The notes: generated by a model from the sequence alone, not told the origin. A DNA stretch of 20,949 nucleotides from Bacillota bacterium (GCA_023435805.1 JAEZMC010000070.1:1-20949); one strand, 5' to 3'. Numbered from the stretch's first letter, positions 1 through 7,550 are shown. A program made the numbers and translations.

Positions 1-1103
1 GTACGGATGATTGCACCCAGTTCACGAACCGTCGTACTTCCCGGCACTTCCAGTTCTATTTCAAAAGGTTCAATTTTTTGCGGCATTTGTGACTCGGACA
101 TCCATACTTTCAATTCGCCATAAGAAACGGTAGCCCGGATTCCTCCGGGGAGCTGTACCTGCGTTCCCGTTCTTCCCCCGGAGATCAGGCCGGAGAGTGC
201 ATTGTAGTGTACACTGCCGATATTGCTGCCGCCGCCCGGAACTTCGCTGACCGCCAGCTTCAATACCCTGCCCAGTATGGACGGGTGCAGCTGCCTCAGT
301 CCTTCAAGGTCCAGCCCCACCCCTTTACCGTTCTTATATTTTAGACAATTTTCATAGGCTTCCTTCGCACAATGAATGATATAGCCGTTATCCTCCGCAG
401 CATGGCCGGAAAGCCTGCACAGGCTCTCTTCAATGTCCGCGCCGAAGTGTTCATTTATATACGGGAAAAGCTCCAGCCTTACCCGGTTTCTTGTGAAATC
501 CGTCATCAGATTGGTGCTGTCCGTCCGTGGAAACAATCCCGCCTCTTCACAGTATTGCTCAATATCCTTTCTGTGCAGGTCGAGCAAAGGACGGATGACC
601 GCTCCGCGTTTGTACTCCATACCAACGAGACCTGCTATCCCGGTTCCCCGGATAATATGCATCATGACTGTCTCCGCCTGGTCGTTCCGGTTGTGCGCAA
701 CAGCAATTACCGCCGCGCCGACGCTTTGCGCATATCGCTCAAACTCCCTGTACCTAGCCTCTCGCCCTGCTTCCTCAATGGACATCCCCAGTGTTTTCGC
801 CAGCCGGTCAACCTGGATTCGAACGACCGATACCGGTATACCCAGCCTGCCGCACAATTCTTGCGTATATGCTTCATCCGCTGACGCTTCTTCAGCCCGG
901 AGCATATGATTGACATGCATGGCATATAGCCGGATACCCAGAGCGGACGATAGTGTATGGAGAACATGGAGAAGGCATACGGAGTCCGGGCCGCCGGACA
1001 CACCGACAACCACCCCGTCTCCAGATTCGACGAGGTGGTTGGCCTGAATGGTATTGAGCACCTTTTGCTGTATTTTTTTATTAATACTGCCTGTTATTTT
1101 CAT
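1..1103 (-). CDS. tilS: tRNA(Ile)-lysidine synthase TilS, 3' end outside window
   Basis: TilS uses ATP and lysine to convert C34 of the CAU-anticodon tRNA-Ile to lysidine, which lets that tRNA read AUA codons; it is cytoplasmic and normally essential. The frame is open from the ATG at 1103 to the window edge (367 full codons, no stop), so the C-terminus is cut off. The PP-loop SGGPDS sits at residues 36-41, the N-type ATP pyrophosphatase domain fills about the first 220 residues, and the last visible residues resemble the TilS C-terminal domain (an ELEVPGSTTVRELG stretch). A GAGGG ribosome binding site lies just upstream of the ATG. The start lies inside dnaB: the genes overlap by 23 bases in different frames, which implies translational coupling. 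In many Clostridia hpt and ftsH follow; that cannot be seen here. Identity is very secure. Confidence 0.95.
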   Translation of the reverse strand, partial: MKITGSINKKIQQKVLNTIQANHLVESGDGVVVGVSGGPDSVCLLHVLHTLSSALGIRLYAMHVNHMLRAEEASADEAYTQELCGRLGIPVSVVRIQVDRLAKTLGMSIEEAGREARYREFERYAQSVGAAVIAVAHNRNDQAETVMMHIIRGTGIAGLVGMEYKRGAVIRPLLDLHRKDIEQYCEEAGLFPRTDSTNLMTDFTRNRVRLELFPYINEHFGADIEESLCRLSGHAAEDNGYIIHCAKEAYENCLKYKNGKGVGLDLEGLRQLHPSILGRVLKLAVSEVPGGGSNIGSVHYNALSGLISGGRTGTQVQLPGGIRATVSYGELKVWMSESQMPQKIEPFEIELEVPGSTTVRELGAIIR

Positions 1104-2430
1104 CCCTCTTTAAATTTGCAAACTTCGTATATTCACCAAACCACCTGAGCTCGATCGTGCCGGTGGAACCGCTTCTGTGCTTTGCGATGATCACTTCGGC
1201 CACATTTTTCTTTTCCGTTTCCGGGTTGTAGTAATCATCCCTGTAAAGAAACATAACAATGTCGGCATCCTGCTCGATGGCCCCGGACTCTCTCAGGTCA
1301 CTAAGCATAGGCCTGTGGTCCGTTCTGGATTCGGGGCCGCGGCTGAGCTGCGACATGGTTACGACAGGTATGTTAAGCTCCTTTGCCAGTATCTTCAGCG
1401 AACGGGAGATTTCCGAAACCTCCTGCTGCCGGTTCTCCGTTTTTCCCCTTCCCTGCATCAGCTGCAGGTAATCTATGACAACAAGACCAAGGTTTTTTTC
1501 AAGCTTAAGCCTTCTGCACTTCGCTCTGATGTCCATGACGGATATGCCCGGTGTGTCATCGATATAAATCGGTGCCTCGGAAAGCGGTGCCAGCGCCTGT
1601 GCAATCTTGTTCCAGTCTTCGTCCTCCAGCTTGCCGGTCCTCATTTTGTGACTGTCTACCATAACCTCGCTGCAAAGCATCCTGTTCACAATCTGGTCCT
1701 TTGACATTTCCAGATTGAAAATGGCAACGGGTACGTGCCTTTGCACGGCAGCATACTGGGCAATGTTCAGGGCCATTGCGGTCTTGCCCATACCGGGACG
1801 TGCCGCAATCAAAATCAGGTCGGAATTCTGCAGTCCAGCCGTTTTATAATCCAGGTCCGTAAATCCGGTCGGTATGCCGGTGATATGGCCCTTGCTGTTG
1901 TACAGCTCCTCAAGCCGGTTAAAGGTTTCCAGGAGAACATCCTTTATATGTGTAAAGCCCTGGGTATTCCTCTTCTGCAAAATGTCAAAGATGCTTTTTT
2001 CCGCCCGGTCCAGCACAAAAGCGGCTTCCTCGGAGGCGTCGTAGCTCATGCCCGATATGTCGGCTGCCGCTTTTATAAGCTTCCTTAGCAGAGATTTTTC
2101 CTCCACGATTTTAGCGTAATGCCTGGCATTTGCCGTAGTGGGCACTGCTGTAGAAATACCGGCAAGGTAATCAAGTCCGCCAATCTGGTCCAGCGTTCCC
2201 CTGAGCTTCAACTGCTCGGAAACAGTAATAATATCAACAGGTCCCGCCTTTTCTGTCAGATCCAATATAGCTTCACATATTTCCTTATGGTCATCCCTGT
2301 AAAAATCCTCACTCCTGATAAGTTCCGTGACAGTAGGTATGATATCCATATCCAGCAGCATACAACCAAGCACTGCCTGTTCCGCTTCAAGATTGTGAGG
2401 AGGTATTCTCCCAATGGCGCTTATATCCAC
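1081..2430 (-). CDS. dnaB: Replicative DNA helicase DnaB
   Basis: Hexameric 5'-3' helicase that opens the replication fork and recruits primase. The 449-residue product is the usual length for the family. The N-terminal primase-interaction domain begins with the typical HNLEAEQAVLGCMLLD stretch (from about residue 12). The RecA-like domain has Walker A ARPGMGKT near residue 210, Walker B VVIDYLQLM near residue 318, and further on the SQLSRGPE and SDLRESGAIEQDAD motifs. No intein interrupts it, although dnaB is a frequent intein host. The start codon is GTG at 2430, with AAGGAG eight bases upstream. It follows rplI by 23 bases, the common rplI-dnaB order of Firmicutes, and its last 23 bases overlap the start of tilS. 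Confidence 0.97.
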   Translation of the reverse strand: MDISAIGRIPPHNLEAEQAVLGCMLLDMDIIPTVTELIRSEDFYRDDHKEICEAILDLTEKAGPVDIITVSEQLKLRGTLDQIGGLDYLAGISTAVPTTANARHYAKIVEEKSLLRKLIKAAADISGMSYDASEEAAFVLDRAEKSIFDILQKRNTQGFTHIKDVLLETFNRLEELYNSKGHITGIPTGFTDLDYKTAGLQNSDLILIAARPGMGKTAMALNIAQYAAVQRHVPVAIFNLEMSKDQIVNRMLCSEVMVDSHKMRTGKLEDEDWNKIAQALAPLSEAPIYIDDTPGISVMDIRAKCRRLKLEKNLGLVVIDYLQLMQGRGKTENRQQEVSEISRSLKILAKELNIPVVTMSQLSRGPESRTDHRPMLSDLRESGAIEQDADIVMFLYRDDYYNPETEKKNVAEVIIAKHRSGSTGTIELRWFGEYTKFANLKRDENNRQY

Positions 2431-2453
2431 GATGAAAGCTCCTTCCGGCGGAA

Positions 2454-2900
2454 TTACTCCTGTACTGTTTTAACCGTCAGCTTTGCACTGACCTCCGGAT
2501 AGAGCTTGACCTCCACCTCAGTCGTACCAAGTGCTTTTATCGGATCCGGAAGTACGATTTTTTTCTTGTCAATATCCAGGCTGAAATCGCTCTTAAGCTT
2601 GTCAGATATATCCTTGCTGGTTATGGAGCCGAAAAGCTTGCCATTCTCACCTGATTTGGATTTGATTACAACCACCGTTTCCTTAAGCTTTGCCGCCAAC
2701 TCTTTTGCCTGTGCCAGTTCACGGTTTTTTTTGGTTTTTTCAGCTTCCTTTTTAGTATTCATAACATTTATATTGCTTGCACTGGCTTCCGCCGCAAGTC
2801 CTCTGGGGAAAAGAAAATTTCTGGCATAGCCGTCGCTTACGTTGACCATGTCTTCCTTCTTGCCCAGTCCTTTAACATCCTGTTTTAATATAACTTTCAT
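2454..2900 (-). CDS. rplI: 50S ribosomal protein L9
   Basis: L9 binds 23S rRNA at the base of the L1 stalk and reaches over the ribosome surface; it helps hold the reading frame. The 148-residue product begins MKVILKQDVKGLGKK, the hallmark N-terminal fold, followed by the GYARNFLFPRGLA motif, a long charged connecting helix (about residues 41-75) and the C-terminal domain with GKLFGSIT. A longer open frame extends upstream to 2957, but the ATG at 2900 has an excellent GAGGAGGT five bases upstream and matches the family N-terminus, so the upstream part is not coding. It lies 11 bases after gdpP and 23 bases before dnaB, so it is part of the same operon. Confidence 0.97.
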   Translation of the reverse strand: MKVILKQDVKGLGKKEDMVNVSDGYARNFLFPRGLAAEASASNINVMNTKKEAEKTKKNRELAQAKELAAKLKETVVVIKSKSGENGKLFGSITSKDISDKLKSDFSLDIDKKKIVLPDPIKALGTTEVEVKLYPEVSAKLTVKTVQE

Positions 2901-2911
2901 TGCAGACCTCC

Positions 2912-4918
2912 TCAAATAGGCTTGTTCATTTCTTTCACATATTCCATTATAGCACATTTCAGCTTTTCTTTGGCATCTTCAAGCGGCATACCCGCCAGCT
3001 GCGCTCCTGCAACGGTTAAATGGCCTCCGCCGCCCAGTTTTTCCAGGATCATCTGCACGTTGATTTCCCCAAGGGACCGTCCGCTGATCCATACCTCGCT
3101 GCCGACATTGCACAACACAAAAGCTGCTATAATTCCGGATAGATTCAGCAGCTCATCCGCCGCCTTGGCCGCGATCAGCTGTGCGTTCTTTGTGCCGGGC
3201 GGGCAGGACGAAATGGCGATCTCACTGCTGATCATTTCAGCGCTTTTCACAACGTTCGATATGTTGGAATAGGTTACGAGGTCGTTCTGGAAAAGCTGCT
3301 TGACAGCGACCGTATCCACTCCCTGCCTCCTAAGATAGGACGCAGCCTCAAATGTCCTGACACCGGTCTTGAAGGTAAAGTTCTTCGTGTCGACGACGAT
3401 TCCGGCATATAGAGCTTCAGCTTCGACCGGCTTCAGCTTCAGCTTGTCGTCAATGTACTGCAGTATTTCGGTGACCAGCTCGGAGGTGGAGGATGCATAG
3501 GTTTCCTGATAGGTTAGTACCGTATCCTGAATATAATCCGCACCTCTCCGGTGATGATCGATCACCACCACCTGCCCGGCATTTCCGATCAGTTCGGGTA
3601 TTTCTGTAAATCCCGGCCGGTGGGTATCGACAATGATCAGCAGCGTTTTCCCGGTGACGATGTCCAGTGCTTCATTTCTGGTGATAAATATGTTTTCGTG
3701 ATCGGTGCTTTTTCTTATTTTATCTACCAGGCTCTCGATGGTTGGGTTTACTTTGTTCAGTACGATCCGGGCATTTTTACCCCTGCTCCTGACCACCCTG
3801 TAAAGACCCAGGGAGGAACCCAGGGAATCGATATCCGCATTTTCATGCCCCATGATAAAAACGTCGGGCGCCTGGTCGATCAATTCCCGCAGAGCGCAGG
3901 CTATAACCCGTGCCTTTACCTTTGTTCTCTTTTCAAGCTCTCTGGTTTTTCCTCCGAAAAAGCTGAAGCTGTCACCGTTCTTTATAACCACCTGATCGCC
4001 TCCGCGCCCTAATGCCACATCAATAGCGGCAGCCGCAGAATGGAAATTATCAGCCGGTGTTTTCCCGCTGAGCCCAAAGCCCAGGCTCAGAGTAACCGGT
4101 ATCTTGTTCCCCACATTGATTTCCTTGACGGTGTCAAGCAGCTCAAACCTTTTATCTTCAAATTCCTTCATATATTTGGATTCACAAAGGAAAAGGTATC
4201 TGTCCCTGTCATATTTTTTGATAATTCCATTCGTAAAAGATGTCCACTGTGTTACTTTTTTCTCTATTTCGGCAAGCATCTGCGGCCGGCTGGAATCCTC
4301 CATGCTTTGCATCAAATCGTCGTAGTTGTCGATTACAAAGACCCCTGTCATGATTTTTTCATCTGTGTAGGCCTTTTTCAACGCGACAAATTCGGTAATG
4401 TCCACAAAATATAAAATCAGTATAAAGCTGACGGCCTCGGTTTTTCTTTCATGCCTGGCAAAATTGCACAGCACGTTGTAGTACATTCCGTTTATTGTAA
4501 TCTGTTTTGACAGGCTTACAGGGTTGTCCAGCAGATTTCCGGGATTGATCTCATCCACAAAGGATTTGATCGTCATCTCCAGAATATCATCCTTGTCTGA
4601 AATTTTACGGAAGGAGGAGTTATACCAGATGATGGAGCCGTCCAGCTCCGTCACCACCAGCGGCATGGGAAAATTCAGCAAGGTGTCCTTTGTGGCCGCG
4701 TCGATATTGAAATTGAGATTTTCTATGTAGCTTTTAATCTCAACCTTTCTCTTATAGCTGGAGCTTATATTATAATATGTAAGAAAAACAAGCAAAAGAA
4801 AGCATGGTATGGCTATGCGCCAGTCCAATACCGCAATGACTGCCACAAGCAACAATATGATCCATAAATAAAAGCTTGCACGGGGTATAAATAGGCCGAG
4901 AAATTTCTTGTTATCCAT
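2912..4918 (-). CDS. gdpP: GdpP/YybT-type c-di-AMP phosphodiesterase (DHH family)
   Basis: Membrane-bound phosphodiesterase that hydrolyses c-di-AMP to pApA and so tunes cell-wall, potassium and osmotic homeostasis. The 668-residue product shows the full family layout: two transmembrane helices (about residues 13-50), a PAS-like domain (about 75-140), a degenerate GGDEF domain (about 165-300) without an intact GGDEF motif, the DHH domain with HENADIDSLGSS near 356, VDTHRPG, and IDHHRRGAD near 453, and the DHHA1 domain with GGGGH near 628. Catalytic DHH residues look intact. I chose the ATG at 4918 because it gives the family N-terminus just before the first helix; an in-frame ATG at 4999 lies within the upstream gene and lacks a good ribosome binding site. 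The start has an odd arrangement: the AAGGAG is 28 bases away with a hairpin in between (separate entry). Operon partner of rplI and dnaB. Confidence 0.95.
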   Translation of the reverse strand: MDNKKFLGLFIPRASFYLWIILLLVAVIAVLDWRIAIPCFLLLVFLTYYNISSSYKRKVEIKSYIENLNFNIDAATKDTLLNFPMPLVVTELDGSIIWYNSSFRKISDKDDILEMTIKSFVDEINPGNLLDNPVSLSKQITINGMYYNVLCNFARHERKTEAVSFILILYFVDITEFVALKKAYTDEKIMTGVFVIDNYDDLMQSMEDSSRPQMLAEIEKKVTQWTSFTNGIIKKYDRDRYLFLCESKYMKEFEDKRFELLDTVKEINVGNKIPVTLSLGFGLSGKTPADNFHSAAAAIDVALGRGGDQVVIKNGDSFSFFGGKTRELEKRTKVKARVIACALRELIDQAPDVFIMGHENADIDSLGSSLGLYRVVRSRGKNARIVLNKVNPTIESLVDKIRKSTDHENIFITRNEALDIVTGKTLLIIVDTHRPGFTEIPELIGNAGQVVVIDHHRRGADYIQDTVLTYQETYASSTSELVTEILQYIDDKLKLKPVEAEALYAGIVVDTKNFTFKTGVRTFEAASYLRRQGVDTVAVKQLFQNDLVTYSNISNVVKSAEMISSEIAISSCPPGTKNAQLIAAKAADELLNLSGIIAAFVLCNVGSEVWISGRSLGEINVQMILEKLGGGGHLTVAGAQLAGMPLEDAKEKLKCAIMEYVKEMNKPI

Positions 4919-4923
4919 CTGTT

Positions 4924-4953
4924 TAAAGGGGTGCCGCCCTTTATTTCTCCTTT
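4924..4953 (-). promoter_or_regulatory. Hairpin between the Shine-Dalgarno and the start codon of gdpP
   Basis: On the minus strand the AAGGAG (4952-4947) is 28 bases from the gdpP ATG (4918), too far for direct use. Between them a perfect 6-bp inverted repeat, AAAGGG/CCCTTT with a six-base loop (4942-4925), would form a hairpin. With the 18-base hairpin folded, the effective gap is 10 bases. The stop codon of the upstream gene (4943-4941) overlaps the first arm. The fold is an inference; the repeat is directly visible. Confidence 0.5.
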
Positions 4954-5288
4954 CTTCTGAAGCTGCCCAGATGCCTGGACAATTCAGACAGGTCACCATA
5001 ATATTTCTCTACTTCGTGGTTTTCTACCAGACCCAGCTTCACTTTTCCGTGAATTTTCAGTTCAATGGCATTGTAGCTGATACCCAGCCGTTTTCCCAGC
5101 AGATAGCTGATGAGGATGATATTTGACAAAATATCCGATACAGCTTCATGCATTTCCTCACGCACGCCCTTTGCCAGCACTCTGAACAGGTTTGCCAGAT
5201 CCGTAAGCAGCTCGCTTTTCAACCATTCGATCAGCTTGATGTTTCTGGTAATATCGATTTCCTTTTCCGGTACCGCCATCCTATCCAC
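4941..5288 (-). CDS. MazG-like family protein
   Basis: A 115-residue, mostly helical, charged protein. The pattern NIKLIEWLKSELLTDLANLF followed by EEMHEAVSDILSNIILISYLLGKRLG resembles the short MazG-like proteins of Clostridia, relatives of all-alpha NTP pyrophosphohydrolases. Family members hydrolyse or bind nucleoside triphosphates; here only a few acidic residues that could hold metal are seen, so activity is not assured. Two starts are possible: GTG at 5288 with AAGGA six bases upstream of the GGG before it, or ATG at 5279 with GGGGTGG close by. The stop overlaps the hairpin in front of gdpP. It begins 9 bases after a 17-codon ORF, and the three lie in one operon. Linkage to gdpP hints at a role in nucleotide homeostasis; this is context only. 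Confidence 0.75.
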   Translation of the reverse strand: MDRMAVPEKEIDITRNIKLIEWLKSELLTDLANLFRVLAKGVREEMHEAVSDILSNIILISYLLGKRLGISYNAIELKIHGKVKLGLVENHEVEKYYGDLSELSRHLGSFRRKEK

Positions 5289-5297
5289 CCCTAATCC

Positions 5298-5351
5298 TTA
5301 AAAAGGGACGTTTTCAGGCAACGGTCTCCACCAATTGCGTCCATATTTCAT
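5298..5351 (-). CDS. Possible 17-aa small protein or leader peptide, first ORF of the gdpP operon
   Basis: An ATG at 5351 has AAGGGGG five bases upstream, one of the best ribosome binding sites in the window. It opens 17 codons, reading MKYGRNWWRPLPENVPF, then TAA at 5300-5298. The next start (GTG 5288) comes 9 bases later. It lies about 10 bases below a probable transcription start of the operon promoter. The residues (two adjacent Trp, two Pro, basic N-terminus) do not look like a transmembrane segment. I do not recognise the peptide. It could be a conserved microprotein, or a leader peptide that affects downstream translation. Evidence is the ribosome binding site and placement only. Confidence 0.5.
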   Translation of the reverse strand: MKYGRNWWRPLPENVPF

Positions 5352-5360
5352 CAACGCCCC

Positions 5361-5376
5361 CTTGCTTATTATACCA
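5361..5376 (-). promoter_or_regulatory. Extended -10 promoter of the small ORF-mazG-like-gdpP-rplI-dnaB-tilS operon
   Basis: The minus strand shows a perfect TATAAT (5373-5368) preceded by TGG (5376-5374), the extended -10 form TGnTATAAT. No good -35 is seen at 17 bases. Transcription would begin near 5361, giving a leader of only about 10 bases before the small ORF. No strong terminator for pheA is visible upstream, so read-through from pheA is also possible. Confidence 0.6.
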
Positions 5377-5435
5377 CACGCAAGAAGGACATTCGTTTCA
5401 TTTCCCAAGCAAAGTACCCGCTCTCCGCATCGGGC

Positions 5436-6263
5436 TTATTCTTCAGATATGGGATATGACCCCAGGAACTTGAAGAAGGAGGTCTTCTTTTTCACCATGG
5501 TCAGCGCATCCTTTAAGTCGTCATCATCCCGGTGGCCGATCAGGTCGACAAAAAAGATATATCTGCCCAGCCTGTTTTTTGCCGGCCTTGATTCAATACG
5601 GCTCATATTGATATCCCAAAGATTAAAAATATCCAATATCCTGTATAGGCTCCCTGGCTTGTCTTCTGTTGAAAAAGCGACGGAGGTTCTGTCTCTCCCG
5701 GTCCTTTCGGCATCCGTCCGTCCCACGGCAATGAAACGGGTATGGTTGTTGTCCTGATCCTGTATGTCTTTCTCGGCAATTTCCAGACCGTATACCTCCG
5801 CTGCTGTCATGGAACCTATTGCAGCGCAATCTCCTGTTCCCCTGGCCACTTCCTCAGCCGCAGCCGCCGTGCTGTAAACTGCTTTGGTCTCCGCACGCGG
5901 CAGCCGCCCGGTCAAAAATCTTCTGCACTGCCCCAGAGGCTGCGGATGGGACAGTACGCACCGGATATCCGCCAGAGCTGTCCCCTTTTTCACCAGAAGA
6001 TGTTCCCTTACCGGAAGCACCAGCTCTGCTTTGATCAGCAGATCTACTTCCTGTGCGATCATATCCATGGTGACATTTACGGCACCCTCGATGGAATTTT
6101 CTATCGGCACCACGGCTTCGTCGACTGTTTTACTCTGAACCGCCAGCAAAAGCTCCGGGATTGAAGGAAAGTCCACAGCGATATGGTCAATTTGTCCGGT
6201 ATATTTTTTTAGAGCCTCCTGGGAAAAGGTTCCCTTCGGACCGAGATAACCTATTTTAAGCAT
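5436..6263 (-). CDS. pheA: Prephenate dehydratase
   Basis: Converts prephenate to phenylpyruvate, the committed step to phenylalanine. The 275-residue product is the monofunctional form (no chorismate mutase domain). It begins with the family signature IGYLGPKGTFSQEA, has the catalytic TRF motif near residue 173, and ends in an ACT regulatory domain (about 190-270) with KPGSLYRIL and ESRPAK near 223, the residues that bind phenylalanine for feedback inhibition. The ATG at 6263 has GAGGT five bases upstream. It has its own promoter and stands as a single gene between the ribosomal and gdpP operons. Confidence 0.96.
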   Translation of the reverse strand: MLKIGYLGPKGTFSQEALKKYTGQIDHIAVDFPSIPELLLAVQSKTVDEAVVPIENSIEGAVNVTMDMIAQEVDLLIKAELVLPVREHLLVKKGTALADIRCVLSHPQPLGQCRRFLTGRLPRAETKAVYSTAAAAEEVARGTGDCAAIGSMTAAEVYGLEIAEKDIQDQDNNHTRFIAVGRTDAERTGRDRTSVAFSTEDKPGSLYRILDIFNLWDINMSRIESRPAKNRLGRYIFFVDLIGHRDDDDLKDALTMVKKKTSFFKFLGSYPISEE

Positions 6264-6299
6264 TCAGTACCTCAACAGTTGGATTGACGCCCCTTGACG

Positions 6300-6335
6300 C
6301 ATATATATCATACCACTAAAAGCTGTTTTTTCCAA
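6300..6335 (-). promoter_or_regulatory. Promoter of pheA
   Basis: Minus strand TTGGAA (6335-6330), a 17-base spacer, then TATGAT (6312-6307), with TGG directly before the -10. Transcription would begin near 6300 and give a leader of about 37 bases, too short for a T-box or trp-type attenuator. Confidence 0.65.
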
Positions 6336-6414
6336 CAGTGAACATTACACCACAATTTATTGAAATTTTTTAATTTTTTTTTGCATATCTGTTTCAGCAT
6401 GTATTATCGTGGTA

Positions 6415-6690
6415 GATATATAGTACAACCACCGGGGTTGATAATATAATAATTACCAGGAAGGGAATGAGTCCAAAGGAAATTTAACGAAGGACCAGGA
6501 ACCGCGGTAAGGAAAGCAAGAGGAATGGCAATTGGACCAAACCAAGTACCATGACTGCTCAAGGAGAGCAGGGTAACGGCCGGATTAATAAGTTAGATAT
6601 CCGGCCGTTTACTGCGTTTTAAGCGAATAAGCGCTGCAGGACAACCCCATGAATAAAAAAACAAGGACCGGAATATTCCGATCCTTTTTT
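6415..6690 (+). ncRNA. Probable structured non-coding RNA (family uncertain), plus strand
   Basis: The 438-base gap between pheA and rpsR holds a purine-rich, non-coding stretch on the plus strand with many pairing segments: CAACC/GGTTG (6426-6430/6436-6440), GTCC/GGAC (6471-6474/6492-6495), CTGCTC/GAGCAG with loop AAGGA (6555-6571), and an 11-bp perfect stem AACGGCCGGAT/ATCCGGCCGTT (6575-6585/6599-6609). GGGGTTG (6434-6440) can also pair with CAACCCC (6642-6648), which would close a domain of about 215 bases. A bidirectional terminator hairpin follows at 6661-6690. No downstream plus-strand gene exists, so it is more like a stand-alone RNA than a riboswitch. The upstream AT-rich tract has a TTGCAT (6381) and TATTAT (6402) but with a poor 15-base spacer. 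The abundant clostridial raiA-motif RNA or a 6S-like RNA are possible; I cannot assign it from memory. Confidence 0.55.
6657..6690 (-). terminator. Terminator of the rpsF-ssb-rpsR operon, likely bidirectional
   Basis: The minus strand has a 12-bp near-perfect palindrome AAGGATCGGAAT/ATTCCGGTCCTT with one U-G pair, followed by GTTTTTTT. The plus strand also has TTTTTTG after the stem, so it could end the plus-strand RNA at 6415-6660 as well (there the U-G pair becomes a C-A mismatch). It lies about 12 bases after the rpsR stop. Confidence 0.8.
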
Positions 6691-6701
6691 GTTTGAATGT
6701 C

Positions 6702-6995
6702 CTACTCGGCTGTATACGGCAGCAATGCCACAACCCTGGCCCTTTTGATGGCCATTGTCAGCTGGCGCTGATGCTTTGCGCAGTTGCCGGAAATTCTTCT
6801 GGGAAGTATTTTGCCTCTTTCGGAAATATATTTTCTTATTTTGGCAACTTCCTTATAATCTATGTCAGTGACCTTGTCTACACAGAAAGAGCAAACTTTT
6901 TTCTTGGCCCTTCTCATTCTCATGCCGCCTTTGCCTTCGCCCTTGTCGTATGAGTCTCTGCCACCGCCTCTATTGTCTCTTTTTCCACCTGGCAT
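6702..6995 (-). CDS. rpsR: 30S ribosomal protein S18, cysteine-containing form
   Basis: S18 binds the 16S rRNA platform as a dimer with S6. The 97-residue product has the family core DYKEVAKIRKYISERGKILPRR and ends QLTMAIKRARVVALLPY. A glycine- and charge-rich N-terminal extension of about 25 residues precedes it. It has CSFC and, later, NCAKHQRQ, the pattern of the zinc-ribbon (C+) form; Bacillus subtilis S18 has lost these cysteines. The ATG at 6995 has AGGAGG nine bases upstream. It is the last gene of rpsF-ssb-rpsR, followed by a strong terminator. Confidence 0.97.
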   Translation of the reverse strand: MPGGKRDNRGGGRDSYDKGEGKGGMRMRRAKKKVCSFCVDKVTDIDYKEVAKIRKYISERGKILPRRISGNCAKHQRQLTMAIKRARVVALLPYTAE

Positions 6996-7054
6996 TTACA
7001 AACGCCTCCTTTCCATAATACAAATCCCGGGGGTGCAATCCCGCCGGTTCCGGT

Positions 7055-7075
7055 GCATTTCATCCGATGAAACGC
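7055..7075 (-). promoter_or_regulatory. Intercistronic hairpin between ssb and rpsR
   Basis: Minus-strand RNA can form GCGTTTCAT/ATGAAATGC with a three-base CGG loop, 9 pairs including one G-U. It sits in the 105-base gap between ssb and rpsR, longer than the usual gap in this operon. It lacks a U tract, so it is not a terminator; it could be a processing or stability element. Confidence 0.45.
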
Positions 7076-7100
7076 CCCATTGCTAACAGTATCAAGGTTA

Positions 7101-7541
7101 TCAGAACGGGAGTTCATCATCCTCGTCCATAGGATAGAAACCGCTGTCCGGCTGCCCGGCACCTGCAGCTGAAGCTGCACCCGAGGGTCCTGCCGGCCTG
7201 TATGAAGGTGCGCCCTCACTCTTACGGCTATCTGCAAAATATACTTCGTCTGCTATGACTTCGGTAATATAACGCTTTTTACCTTCATTATCATCCCATG
7301 ACCTGTTTTGCAGGCTACCCACGACAACAACCTTCAACCCTTTGGTGAAATATTTGCTGCAGAACTCAGCCTGATTTCTCCACGCAACAATGTTGAAGAA
7401 GTCAGCCTGTTTTTCTTCGCCGGGTTTGGAAAATCTCCTGTCAACGGCTAAAGAAAAGCTGCATACCGCGGTGTTGTTATTGCTGGTATACCTCAACTCA
7501 GGGTCCTTGGTCAGCCTTCCCATTAAAATAACCTTATTCAT
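7101..7541 (-). CDS. ssb: Single-stranded DNA-binding protein
   Basis: Coats single-stranded DNA in replication, repair and recombination. The 146-residue product has the OB fold over about residues 1-105, starting MNKVILMGRLTKDPELRY, with the FFNIVAWRNQAEF core. A flexible Gly/Ser/Ala/Pro-rich linker then leads to the acidic tip DEDDELPF, which docks partner proteins such as helicases and PriA. The ATG at 7541 has AAGGTGA just upstream. It lies 9 bases after rpsF, in the classical rpsF-ssb-rpsR order. Confidence 0.97.
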   Translation of the reverse strand: MNKVILMGRLTKDPELRYTSNNNTAVCSFSLAVDRRFSKPGEEKQADFFNIVAWRNQAEFCSKYFTKGLKVVVVGSLQNRSWDDNEGKKRYITEVIADEVYFADSRKSEGAPSYRPAGPSGAASAAGAGQPDSGFYPMDEDDELPF

Positions 7542-7550
7542 ACAATCACC

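Noticed and set aside
6496..6507. GGAACCGCGG, similar to the T-box motif
   Set aside because: A T-box needs a specifier stem of more than 100 bases before it and a regulated gene after it; only about 85 bases precede it and no plus-strand gene follows.
6551..6622. 23-codon plus-strand ORF inside the proposed RNA
   Set aside because: No ribosome binding site, and nearly all codons fall in two perfect hairpins, so RNA structure explains the sequence better than coding.
7014..7058. 20-codon minus-strand ORF ending at the rpsR start
   Set aside because: No ribosome binding site of its own and it passes through the rpsR ribosome binding site; likely chance.
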